A stretch of DNA of 64,000 nucleotides from contig CM048842.1 in NCBI GenBank assembly GCA_026545765.1, forward strand, positions 39,193,431-39,257,430, written 5' to 3'. Positions 20,935 to 31,196 of the stretch are shown here, in pieces. The notes beneath the pieces were generated by a model. That model did no database searches. It was not told the origin of the DNA and worked only from the letters and a program-made list of their open reading frames with translations. The stretch is from Plantago major. Its lineage: Eukaryota > Streptophyta > Magnoliopsida > Lamiales > Plantaginaceae. Numbering within the stretch: the first letter of the stretch is position 1; every line of letters starts with the position of its first letter. A program made the translations under genes and the position numbers.

Positions 20935-23298
20935 CTCCTATTTCCTGTTTTGTGCAGAACACTCTAAGGACTAATTCAAAGTGGCATTTTGAAAGTGGAT
21001 GTGGGAAGCACATGATAGGAGACAAAGCAAATCTGATTGACTACAAAAATTACAATGATGGACCAATTATCAGGTTTGCTGGAGGAGATGAAAATCCAAC
21101 CATAGGTTTTGGCAATTTGAAGTTTGGACCCCTCACAATCTCTGAAGTGCTTCATGTAAAGGGATTGAAATATAATCTCCTAAGCATGAGCCAACTAGTA
21201 GACAAAGGGTACACTGTCAAGATCAAGTCAAAACTATGTAAAGTGATTGACAATGAGTCAAAGCAGACAGTCTTGGTTGCAAGGCGTAAAGGAAATCTTT
21301 ATGTTGCTGATTGGGCATCCGCCACAACCGAAGAATGTCTCATGGTGAGTCAATCTGGCCACACTGAAGAAAATTGGCTATGGCATAAAAGAATGAGTCA
21401 CTTGAATTTCAAAACTTTGAACAAGCTAGCCAAGAAAGAATTGGTGGTTGGTTTACCCAAAATGGCATATAGAAAAGAAGGTGTATGCTCAACTTGCCAA
21501 ATGGGAAAACAATCCAGAACATCTTTCAAGTCTAAAACTAGACATTCTAGTGAAAGGCCACTGCAAATGTTACATATGGATCTTTTTGAATCCTCAGTAA
21601 CTAGTTATGCAGGAAAGAAGTATGGTCTGGTTGTTGTTGATGATTACTCAAGATTCACTTGGGTTGTCTTTCTCAAACACAAATCAGATACAAGGGTTGA
21701 AATACTCAACTTGCTGAATAAGCTCGAAGTCATGAAAAATGACAAGGTATACATGAATCGAAGACCATGGTACTGAGTTTGTGAACCAGTACATAAAAGA
21801 GTTTTGTACCTGCAAAGGTATACAACATCAACTATCTTCTGTAAGAACACCACAACAAAATGGTGTTGCTGAAAGAAAGAATAGGACCCTGAAAGAAGCA
21901 GCAAGAACAATGGAAAAGAATACTTGAGAAATTTATTGGGTTGAAGCTGACACTTAAATAAGTGAAATTTATTGGGTTGAAGCTGTAAACACAGCGTGCT
22001 ACACTCAAAATAGATGTCTGATTAACAAACACCATGACAAAACTCCTTACGAGCTTTTCATTGGTAGACCCCCTAGTATCAAACATCTAAGGGTGTTTGG
22101 TTGCAGATATTTTATTCTTAATAATGGAAAAGAATACTTGAGAACATTTCAACCAAAGGCAGATGAAGGAGTATTTATTGGTTACTCTCTGAATAGCAAA
22201 GCCTACTGAATCTACAACAAAAGAACGCAAAAGATCGAAGAATCTGTTCATGTAGTGTTCTATGAAGGAAACAAGAAAGTACTCTTGAATGATGATCTCT
22301 CAGATAGGTTCAAAGAACTAATGATTAAAGATTCTGAAAAAGGATCCTCAGAAGGAAACAATTCTATCATTCAAATAGAGGATGAGTATGACGATGAAAA
22401 GCAAACTATGCTTAGTAACAACCAGATGACTCTAAGACATGATGAAGAATTTCCTATGAGAATTCCAGAAATGGAACAGGTTACTGAGAACCTTCATCAT
22501 GAAGAGGTATCTGAAAATGAGATTGCTGAAATGCAAGATTCAGATATCTCTAACACTGAAAAAGTGTCAGATATCTATTGCATTTCCCATGTGTCAGATA
22601 TCTCAGATACTGCACAAGTATGTCATCAAGATCATATTGATTCACATTCAAATCAAAATGATATTGATCCTACTAGTTCAAAACCCATTATGAAATGGAT
22701 AAGAAATCATCCTGCAAAGGATGTTATTGGTCCCATAGACCAAGGAGTTAGAACTAGAAGAGCAATCGCTGAAAATGCAAATTGCCTCTATGGATGTTTC
22801 ATCTCAAACATTGAACCAAAGACTATAGAAGAACCAAAGACATTGAACCAAACATTCAGTTTGCTTGATAGAAAAAGCACCTCAGGAACTTGTCAATTTC
22901 TTGGTGCCAGATTGATATCATGGTTCAGCAAGAAACAAAACTCAATTGCTACTTCTACCACAGAGGCTGAATATATTGCTGCTGGGTGTTGTGCTTCACA
23001 AATATTGTGGATACAACAACAACTCAGAGACTATGGACTCAATGAAGAGAAAACTCCTATTTTCTGTGACAACACAAGTGCAATTGCCATAACTCAGAAT
23101 CCTAAGTTTCATGCTAGAACAAAGCACATTGATGTTAGACACCACTTCATCAGAGACCATGTTGAAAAAGGCAATATAGAGATACTCAAGATTGGCACTG
23201 AAGACCAACTTGCAGATATCTTCACTAAGCCATTACAAGAAAGTAAATTCTTAGCCTTAAGACATAGTCTTGGACTAATGGAGCTACCAAAGAACTGA
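20935..23298 (+). pseudogene. Copia-2 pol: protease, integrase, RNase H; RT deleted
   Basis: The aspartic protease box reads WHFESGCGKHM near 20984, with Glu where the catalytic Asp of DSG is expected and is present in Copia-1 and Copia-3. The pre-integrase zinc region (HKRMSHLNFKTLNKL, CSTCQMGKQ) and the start of integrase (MLHMDLFESS, VVDDYSRFTW) follow. Frame breaks occur near 21745-21780, and a micro-duplication at 21910-21985 repeats GAAATTTATTGGGTTGAAGC. The C-terminal integrase tail joins RNase H directly at about 22831-22863 (IEE, filler, LLDRKSTSG), which removes about 1.1 kb of RT including YVDD. RNase H itself is intact (TEAEYIAAG, FCDNTSAIAI, ADIFTKPLQ). It cannot encode an active pol. 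Confidence 0.9.
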
Positions 23299-23345
23299 AA
23301 AAGTTCAGATATCTGAAGAAGATATCAAAGAAGAGAGAAAAGTAA

Positions 23346-23449
23346 TCTGGAACAGGTATCCAGAGAAGAGGAATCTGGAACGGGTATCCAGAAACCAAAG
23401 GCTAAAGGGTAAAATAGCTATTTGAAGATTTCTGAGACGGGTACTCAGA
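23346..23449 (+). other. Three 6-bp-stem hairpins with ACRGGTA loops
   Basis: TCTGGA-ACAGGTA-TCCAGA is at 23346-23364, TCTGGA-ACGGGTA-TCCAGA at 23374-23392, and TCTGAG-ACGGGTA-CTCAGA at 23431-23449. Each stem pairs perfectly, and the third has a stem with different bases but the same loop. The palindrome TTCAGATATCTGAA lies just upstream at 23304-23317, six bases after the pol stop. Confidence 0.7.
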
Positions 23450-23890
23450 TATCTAAATCACTGAGTGAGGGGGACAAAAAAGAATAGTACAACTGTCTAC
23501 AGTTAACCGCTATCTTGAAATTTGAATTATTTCTATCTTTGTGAAAAACTTTGAAAAGACAACAAGTATAAGATAGAATCAGATACAACAGTGTTCTCAT
23601 TCACACAGAAACGTGATTCAGATAGCTAATAGCCAACATTCATTAAATGGGCACAATTACAATTGTTGATTGTGATCATTGCTGAAGAAGCAATGGTGAC
23701 CCTTGATGAAATGGGCGATTGATCTTTACGGCAGAGATTAACTCTCAGTAAATAGTGGACTGTTGAAATTTAGACAGGGCCCACTATGCATTTAATGCTA
23801 AACAAAGATTTTTCCCACGTCTGTCTGCAATACACAGATACTTACACACAAAATTGATTTGTATGTATATGTCTATTGAGATCTCTTTGC

Positions 23891-23902
23891 TATATATATA
23901 GG
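23891..23902 (+). promoter_or_regulatory. Candidate internal TATA box upstream of ORF3
   Basis: GCTATATATATAGGATTTTGG is conserved in position and sequence here, in Copia-1 (54299 onward) and on the minus strand in Copia-3 (about 31391-31410). It lies about 177-205 bp before the ORF3 ATG in each. A separate ORF3 promoter is an inference. Confidence 0.45.
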
Positions 23903-24251
23903 ATTTTGGTTAAGAAATTACTTTCGCCTAATCCAACATTCCGACTTGCACAAGAATAGAAAATTTCTTTCTTCTATTCTCTCTACAAATCTCTGCTCTC
24001 AAATTAGTTTTTCTGCAAAGAATCACTAATCTTTCACTTTAATCTCTTTAAGATCTTCGAAAAACTCACTCTATATAAAGAGATGGCCCCCAAAAGATCA
24101 ACTACACAGAAATCCCAAAGTACCACTGCATGCTTTGAAAAGCAAGCACCAGAGTTGGTAGTTATTAACAATCGATTGGTAGGGAACTTCAATCCCGATC
24201 ATTGGACTTCAAATCACAGAATGATTTGGGGTGGTGCCATGATTAAGGAAT

Positions 24252-25674
24252 TGTTGGTCCAGATAACGGCAAAGTAAAAGACTATAGGGGGGTGGGTGAA
24301 TAGTCTTTTAAAACTTTTGTCGATAAACACAGTTTCTCAGAAACCTGGGGGATTCTGATACTTAAATTCAGAGCGCGGAAGACTTTAAGATAGGTAAGTG
24401 CAGAAACAATAAGTGTGTGTGTGCTTTGCTGAAATGTAAATACAGAAAGGTAAATAACACAGCAAGTATAGTGGTATCTAGAGGTGGCGTAATCCTCCAA
24501 CTAATCCACTTCGGTCTTTCTGAGACCTAGAATTCACTACAACAGATAATTGAGTTCACCTTACAATAATCCTATTCTAAGATTCCTAAACAAATGGTTC
24601 CCAACCAAATGTTCCCCCTGAGTTATTCCCCAGCTCCTAGAGCTAAGTACTTCCTCTACTCAGATAACCTTGGAGTTATTCCCTGATTTCCCAAATCAAG
24701 TACTTCCTCTACTCCACGCCTTGATGGTGTTGGTTATAAGGTTTGTCAGAGAGGCTTCTCGTATAACTTTTCAGTTATGTTTTCAGAGAGCCTAATAGAA
24801 CAAGACTACTTAATACACTTGTTCAGTGGATGACAGTCTGCTCTTTACTGACCCAAGTAATTGATGTCCGTTCTGGAGAATGAGCTTCAGAAAGGGTATC
24901 TGATAGTTCAACTCTTTCACGAATAACAATTTCTTGTTAAGGTTCAGGACAACTTAGAACTACTAGTGATTCTTCAAGCAACAGAAAGCTTTCAGAAAGG
25001 GTAGTAGAGTGCTTGAGAGAATACTTTGCTTGATGGTAAGTTTGCAAGATAGAGCGTTCTAAGGTGTGTTCTTCAAGCATCTAAGTGTGTGATATATATA
25101 GATAAATTTGAGAGGCGTTTGAATTGTATCCGTTGTGCTCTCTATCAAATTATATCCGTTTATATCTTGAACTATATAATCAGAAGTCACTATCTCTTGT
25201 TTCAGAGAGGACTTGCTTTTTAAACATTTACGCGATGCATTTAATGTATAGTACTGTTCATTGTCCTTTAGTCTCAACGGATACATGAGCCTTTTTGATG
25301 GCTTGCATGCTCCATACTCATGATGTCATATGTCTAGAATCATATTTCCAAAGTAATTTAATGTACTTAAGAAAGGATTAAGGACATAGTCTTTCTGAGT
25401 TAGACTAAACCTTTGTGTCTTCATAAACCTTGTGCAATCTTCAGTCTTCTAATCTTCAGAAAAGCTCCATTGCTAGGATTGATCTTCATGGTCTTCTTGA
25501 AATACAAAATTACACTCAGAGACCTATAATCCTAATACAAGATTTACTAGACTAATCATACTCAGTGATTTCCTCTTTTACAATGTTCAAGTGAACCAAG
25601 AGCACTTAATCACCTTTCTGGCTAAGATAAGAACATGTGATGAGTGATCAAAATACTAATAGATATTCCTAACA
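24252..25674 (-). repeat. Copia-3 3' LTR
   Basis: Read on the minus strand it starts TGTTAGGAATATC (25674) and ends CCAACA (24252). It aligns end to end with 38283-39704 and with the Copia-4 LTR at 58664-60086. Differences include a G-run length change near 24287 and local changes around 24835. A TATATATA-type promoter motif lies near 25092-25099. Confidence 0.93.
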
Positions 25675-25689
25675 AATTTCCCCCTTTTT
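25675..25689 (-). other. Polypurine tract of Copia-3
   Basis: On the minus strand AAAAAGGGGGAAATT directly precedes the 3' LTR. The same position in Copia-2 reads AAATGGGGGAAATT. It is the expected plus-strand primer. Confidence 0.85.
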
Positions 25690-26106
25690 GATCAGTCATC
25701 CATGACTATCTTTCAAGTCCTATTACAAAATTGTAATCCTGGAAGAGAAAACAATCCACCACTTAATCATTTCAAATGATATTCAATTTTAGTTGAATTA
25801 AATGCAGAAAGTAAACATCAACCAAATCACAAGAAGTGATCTTTGCTGATAAGTTGTCATCTATTAAAATGTATCTGAGAGTATGATCTTCAGATAGGTA
25901 CAGTTTACAGAGTAAGATGCAACTTTTACAGATAGAGAATTCCAGAAACAATCAACAAGATTACAAAAAGTAATAAAACAAACTAAGTAAATTAGAACAT
26001 AGGAGAGTCCAAGCTCCAAGAGAGTATTCTAATGTTACTAGTCTTCAAGTCTTCAGAAACACAACTTGGGTTCAAATACCTCAAGTTCTTCAGCACCGTT
26101 TCTGGA
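25690..26106 (-). other. Copia-3 3' untranslated region
   Basis: The stretch between the ORF3 stop (26107-26109) and the polypurine tract has no coding signal. The equivalent Copia-2 region is 44606-44970. Confidence 0.6.
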
Positions 26107-29100
26107 TCATTTGACATGATCATCCACTTTTCTGCATTCTTGGACATAGTCATAAAGAGTCCTTCTGACAGAGAGCTCTGTCTTTCTGGATAAGTCACAT
26201 ATTTCATGGTAACTCTTACCAAGCTTGTGATTCTTCCGCAGAAAATGTTTGACCCAGAAGTACTTTCCCCAGACCCAGGCATGGTCTACTTGCAGCTGAG
26301 ATAGGTTTAAATACTTGTATATTTCTTCCAGATAGTGTATATCATTTAGGTATTCATCCAATGTCATATAGAATGACTCATAGGTTGAAACACCTAGTTT
26401 GCTCTTCCTGCTGTAGCTACCATCCAGTTTTCTTACCTTGTGTACATCATCAGGTTTTGGGTAAGGACAGGCAAAAGAAAGATCCATCTTTCTGGCTTCA
26501 TTCCTCTTTTCTACTTCAAAGTTTAACCAGGCATGAAGGTGCTCAGGTTTTAGCAATTCTGGCTTGCCTTCTCTCCATTTCAGGATCTGGTTGAGGATGG
26601 GAGTTGGAAACTTATCATTGACAAGTAGATGTTGTAGTTCCAGAATCCAATACCCTCTCTTGTTCAGAATGCACCTATATGAAGATTCTTCATTACTGGT
26701 CTTCATATACTCAATGTGGGCATCAGTTGGCCTTTCTTGATGTGTTTCATTGTTTATTACATGGCTGAAAATCCCTTCTTGCTTTTCTGTTTGGTGGCCT
26801 TCTGTCAGGAGATCCTCTAACCCTTTCTTCCTGCCTTGGGGCTGTGCTGGTGGATGTTCCTTGTATTGACTTGGTATTTCCAGAAGGAGTTCTGGCTGCT
26901 AAGGGCTTTGCTGCCAGAGGAGGTTGTGAAGTAGTTGCTTGTCTCCTTTTCTTGTGAAGTGGATGTTCATCAGAATCATCCTCATCATCATTGTAGTCCA
27001 AAATTGGAGACTTGCAGCTTTCTTGGCCTCTTACTTCTCCTTCTTCCTTTTCTTCTTCTTCAGAAGTCTTCTTCTCTTCTGAGATTCTAAGGGACTTGGT
27101 TCCCCTAGTGACCATACTTCTCAGCCTTCTGGCTGGTTGATCTGAAACAACTTCTTGACAAAGGGTGTCTCCGGTGGTGTCCTTAATGACAAGTTGACTT
27201 GAGGAGGAGGATTTGATTGTTTTCTTTTCTTCCTCCGCCTTTACGAGGCATCTCTTCTTCCCCTTAGTCATGAATGGTGACTCATGATAGCATAAGCTTG
27301 GAGAGAGTTTCAAAGTTTTTACGGAGATTGTTGTGCACCGACTAATTCGTGAAGTTCTTTCTTCACTCGTTGTTACGCTAACCATTTCTGCTCCTTTACA
27401 TTGAGCTCTTCAAGCGGCCTTAGGATGGCGTTGGCTTGGGGCGGCATGGTCGCTTCATTCAATCTTGCATTAGCATTGTTACAATCCTCATCCTGACCAA
27501 CCCTAGGTCTTTACGAGAGAGAGGCGATCTTTGGTTGCTCTGTTGAGTAAAGCGGCCAAAGGCTTCATCTCTTCGGGACGGTTTTAGCATACGTATCTTG
27601 GGCAACTAGTGTTTTACGAGTTCTAAAAGACACTTTGTTCCTTGCAGTGCTCTTCACTTCTTGAACTACTTGTGCGAGAGAATATATGAGGAGCAAGTAG
27701 GGCTCTTTTGTCTGAGTAACAAGTCTCTCATCTTACCTTGATGATCAAGTTGTGGGTTTCAGCATCACTGTCATAATATTTTTCTTGGATTGTTTGCAGA
27801 TTGACAATCTTCTTCTGCTTTCCATCAAGTGTGCTGGCCTTCTGAGAAGATGTAGAAGGTCTTTCTGATGCAGTCGCAACATCATGTTTATCATCATTGT
27901 CATCCATTGCATCTATTTCAACAGCTGTGACAACAATGGCATTCTTCAAATTTCTTTGCTCATCTAGGAGTGCCAATTCTTTGGCATTAGCTTCTTCGAG
28001 CTTTTTAATTTTGGCTTCCTTTTCATCAACAAGAGCTTGAGTCTCAATGTTGATTCTCTTTTCTTCTTCCAATACCTTTCTGAGTTGTTCAATCCTAAAC
28101 TCAGCAGCTGAAATTTCTTCTATGGCATCATTGAGTTCAGCTTGTTGGGTATCTTGATGAGACTTGGGATGTGATGATGATGGAGCTTTCTGAGCAATTG
28201 AGGGAGTAGCCTTTTCTCCACTCTCTTTGCTAGCTTTCTGAATCCCGCCTTATCCAGGTTGGGGATCATCATTCTAATCATCATCATCATTACTCTTGGC
28301 TTTGTTTCTTGGTTTGGATGCTCAGAGGGAGGTTCTTGATAATTATTTTCGTCCATCTCCTCGTCATCTTCTGAAACCAGGTTGATCACATTTGGGAATG
28401 TAATAATCCTCCCATTAACTTCTTCTTGGTCAGCAGGATAAGTAGTGAGCTTGCTGGGCAAGGCAGGATGTATAACCATCTGCTCTTGGGTTTGAGCATC
28501 CACAGACTTGAAATCTGCTATAAGTCTTTGTGCTACTTCATGAATGAAGTCTTCATGAATTAGAGTGGGAAATGAGTAGGACTCTGTAGGGACCAATGCA
28601 TGGATATAATCCTCCAGATTTAGGGCAATTGCTCTCTTTTCTGGGACATCGATTACTCTGGCTACTTCAGAAAGGTCAGCCTTTCTGAGTTTCTGCCATT
28701 GTCTGAAGCACTTGAGATGTTTATTTAAGGTGTGATTCTGGAAGGCCTTGAGTAAATCAACTGGCACTAGACTTTGAGCCTGAAAGAAAGTGTTCAAGTT
28801 AGTTTTGTTCAAACTACTTGTGTTAGTATCTGTGTGCAGAAGTGAGCTTTCTGAGCATACCTGTGTAGAAACACTAGGCTCATCTGCTTGGATTTTTACT
28901 TGCTTGGGCACAGAGGCCTCAGATACTTTGATGTGAGAAGAAGTTTTATAATCATCAATCTTTCTTTCTGCTTGAACCTGAGAATGTTTAGAAACTGTTA
29001 ACAGAAAAGATAGATGGAAAAGTGCTTTCTGAGACTTCACTTACTTCGAAGTGAGGAAGCTCAGTAGAAAGTTCCTCAGAAACCTTGGGGGTTTCTGGCA

Positions 29101-31196
29101 CCTTTTCTGCAGATACTGCTTGTTCAACAGTTTTAGTTTCTTTTGGAGGAGATGACACAACTGTTTCTCCATCCAATTGTTCTTCTGACTGAGCCTGTAA
29201 GAACAAACATAAGAGATTTTAGTAGTGGGTTCTCCAGAGCATTCGTTGAAGAAGATTATTACTGATTACTTACCTTCTCGTGAAGGCTCAAGAATACTTC
29301 CTCGTAAAGCATTTGACCACGGAATCTCTAGGTTTTGGGGTGTTGGTTCCACCACCACTACTTCCTCAGTTGGAGCCTAAGAAGAGACATTAAGAATCTT
29401 AGAACATAAGAGCAATTTTAGTTAGTTATTCCTTATTCAGAGATAACTTTTACTACCTGTGGGACAGGCTCTTCTTGATGTTCTGAGGTTGGAGGAACCT
29501 CTTCTTGATTCAAGGGGGTGGACAAGTTTTCTTCCCCCCGAAAGTGTGTCTCCAAGTTGGCCTGTAACAAATACAGCTTATGAGTAACAAGTTAATATAC
29601 AATTATGTTGACATGTTAGATACAAACTATCTTTGTTACCTGAATAGAGTCAGGCTGGTCATTGATCTCTTGAACTTGTGGTGAATCCACAGTCTCTCTG
29701 TGCTCATTATTGATTTCCTTTGCAGTATCATTATGAGTTTCCATCTCAGTTTGATCCCTTTCTGAGAGTTGAGTTCTCTCAGAAGGTTGAGGAACCTGTT
29801 TAAGAACAGGGTGTTCTTCAGCAATATTAAATGCTGTCATTGTGAATGTGGAAGCAATTGCAACATCTTCCATCCTTCTTCTTCCTGCTAGGCAGAGGGG
29901 CTATTGTCTTTCTGAAGAGCTGAGCTTGAAGCTCCTCCATGGGTCTCATACTTGAACCTTTTGAGTACTTTTGCAAGTACTTCATCATCCTCAGAATCAC
30001 TATTCTGTGTTGGTGCAGACCCATCTATGATATTTCTATCATCTCTGGAGAGTTCTGGAGCATTTTGGTTCAGGACTCTTGGGGGATTCTGGATTTGCCT
30101 TTCTGAGCGTCCAACATCTTCTGAGACCTTGTCTCCAGAAGGTTGTGACTCTTGTATGATTAGGGGCTTGGAGGATCTTTTTCTATGAGGTTTAGCTTTG
30201 GCTTGCTCAGAGACCTCCTCACCTTGCTGTGCAGTTTCTTCTTCTTCTGCCTTTCTGAGTGCGTTCTCAGCAGCAAGTTTCTCCTTTTCTTCAAAAGCGT
30301 GTCTGAAACGGGAGTTGGTGACTGGGATTTCCTGCCTCTCTCTGAGAGTGATTCCCATTGTTTCCAGAATGTAACAGATCCTGAGACCAAAGTGCATATT
30401 GGCCTTTGGCTCAGCAAGGCCATTGATGATTTTGGGCTCAAATTCCTCAATATGTCCAAGGAATTTGTTGAAGGCGTACTTCCCCCAATTGAAGTGGGTT
30501 TCCTGCCCTTCATGCTTCTTGTTCAGAAGATGCATCATCATCCATCTCTCCATGCTTATCTGGTCTACTCCACCTTTGTTGCCATCAAAGCGACGGACCA
30601 GAATAAGAGCTAAAGTACTCCAGTGTTTTTGGAGATGACTAGTTCTGATGGCCTTCAGAACAAAGTCTCCTGGGCAACCTTTTGCATTTTCTAACTGGAT
30701 TGCTTCAAATAGGTCTTTGACGCCTTGAATCATGGAAGCGTCCTTGATGTTGATGTCTTCAAATGTTCCTCGATTTTTCAATCGGAATATCTTGCAGAAA
30801 GTCTTGCGCTAGAACAATTTCTTGTCCTTGGACTTGATGCGCATGTATTTTTCTTCTTCATCATTCACAACTTTTGTGAAGATTTTGGAGTTGTTATAGA
30901 ACTCCAAGACATCCAAAGGTGGATAGTCCACTTGGTGCGAGATAGAAGCTTGTAGATATGGGAATTCTTGACATTCCCAATATCGCTTTTCTTCTGGTTT
31001 GAAGATATAGCTTTGGTACATATCTCTTTACTAGAAAGGCTCCCCAATTCATTTTGTATTTAGTGTTCCAGTCCGATGGGGTAAACTTTCCCAGAAGGCG
31101 TTTATTCAACACCTTAAGTTCCTTTCCTCCTTGCTTTTCAGCAGGAGCAGAGGATGTTGCCTTAGGGTTCTTGGTGGTCATCTTCTTGGGTGCCAT
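26107..31196 (-). pseudogene. Copia-3 ORF3 (additional ORF) with at least five introns
   Basis: The ATG at 31196 (MAPKKMTTKNPKATSS) starts the same three-part protein as in Copia-1 and Copia-2. An N-terminal domain ends with LDVLEFYNNSKIF, SMERWMMMHLL and FNWGKYAFNKFLG. The acidic middle is split by five introns at 29639-29562, 29456-29377, 29273-29195, 29044-28978 and 28860-28780, all GT...AG. A conserved region follows (LKCFRQWQKLRKADLSEV, ENYIHALVPTE-like) and then a C-terminal domain (YRCILNKRGYWILELQHLL) to the stop at 26107. Frameshifts are near 31021, 30800, 28250 and 27720-27385, where only fragments such as KDLGLV align. Its protein is far more diverged from the A-type ORF3 than the pol is. 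Confidence 0.78.
28780..29639 (-). other. Cluster of five short introns in Copia-3 ORF3
   Basis: Introns of 78, 80, 79, 67 and 81 nt have donors CAG|GTAACA, CAG|GTAGTA, AAG|GTAAGT, GAA|GTAAGT and CAG|GTATGC. Acceptors are ACAG|GCC, TTAG|GCT, ACAG|GCT, TCAG|GTT and TCAG|GCT. Exons between them are 105, 103, 150 and 117 nt, all but one a multiple of three. Positions match the Copia-1 introns at 56238-57131. Confidence 0.75.

Larger units (their letters stand above)
23299..24082 (+). other. Copia-2 pol-ORF3 spacer
   Basis: This 784-bp stretch has no ORF. It starts with a 14-bp perfect palindrome and three 19-nt hairpins (23304-23449). A purine run resembling a polypurine tract follows (GAGTGAGGGGGACAAAAAAG, 23463-23482). 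TATA-like TATATATATAGG lies at 23891-23902, about 187 bp before the ORF3 ATG. Copia-1 has the same order at 53704-54481. Confidence 0.75.

Noticed and set aside
27386..27727. Foreign insertion in Copia-3 ORF3 because composition looks different
   Set aside because: Frameshifted islands (for example KDLGLV and an NAILRPLEELN-like stretch) align with the ORF3 of the other copies, so it is diverged ORF3 and not an insertion.
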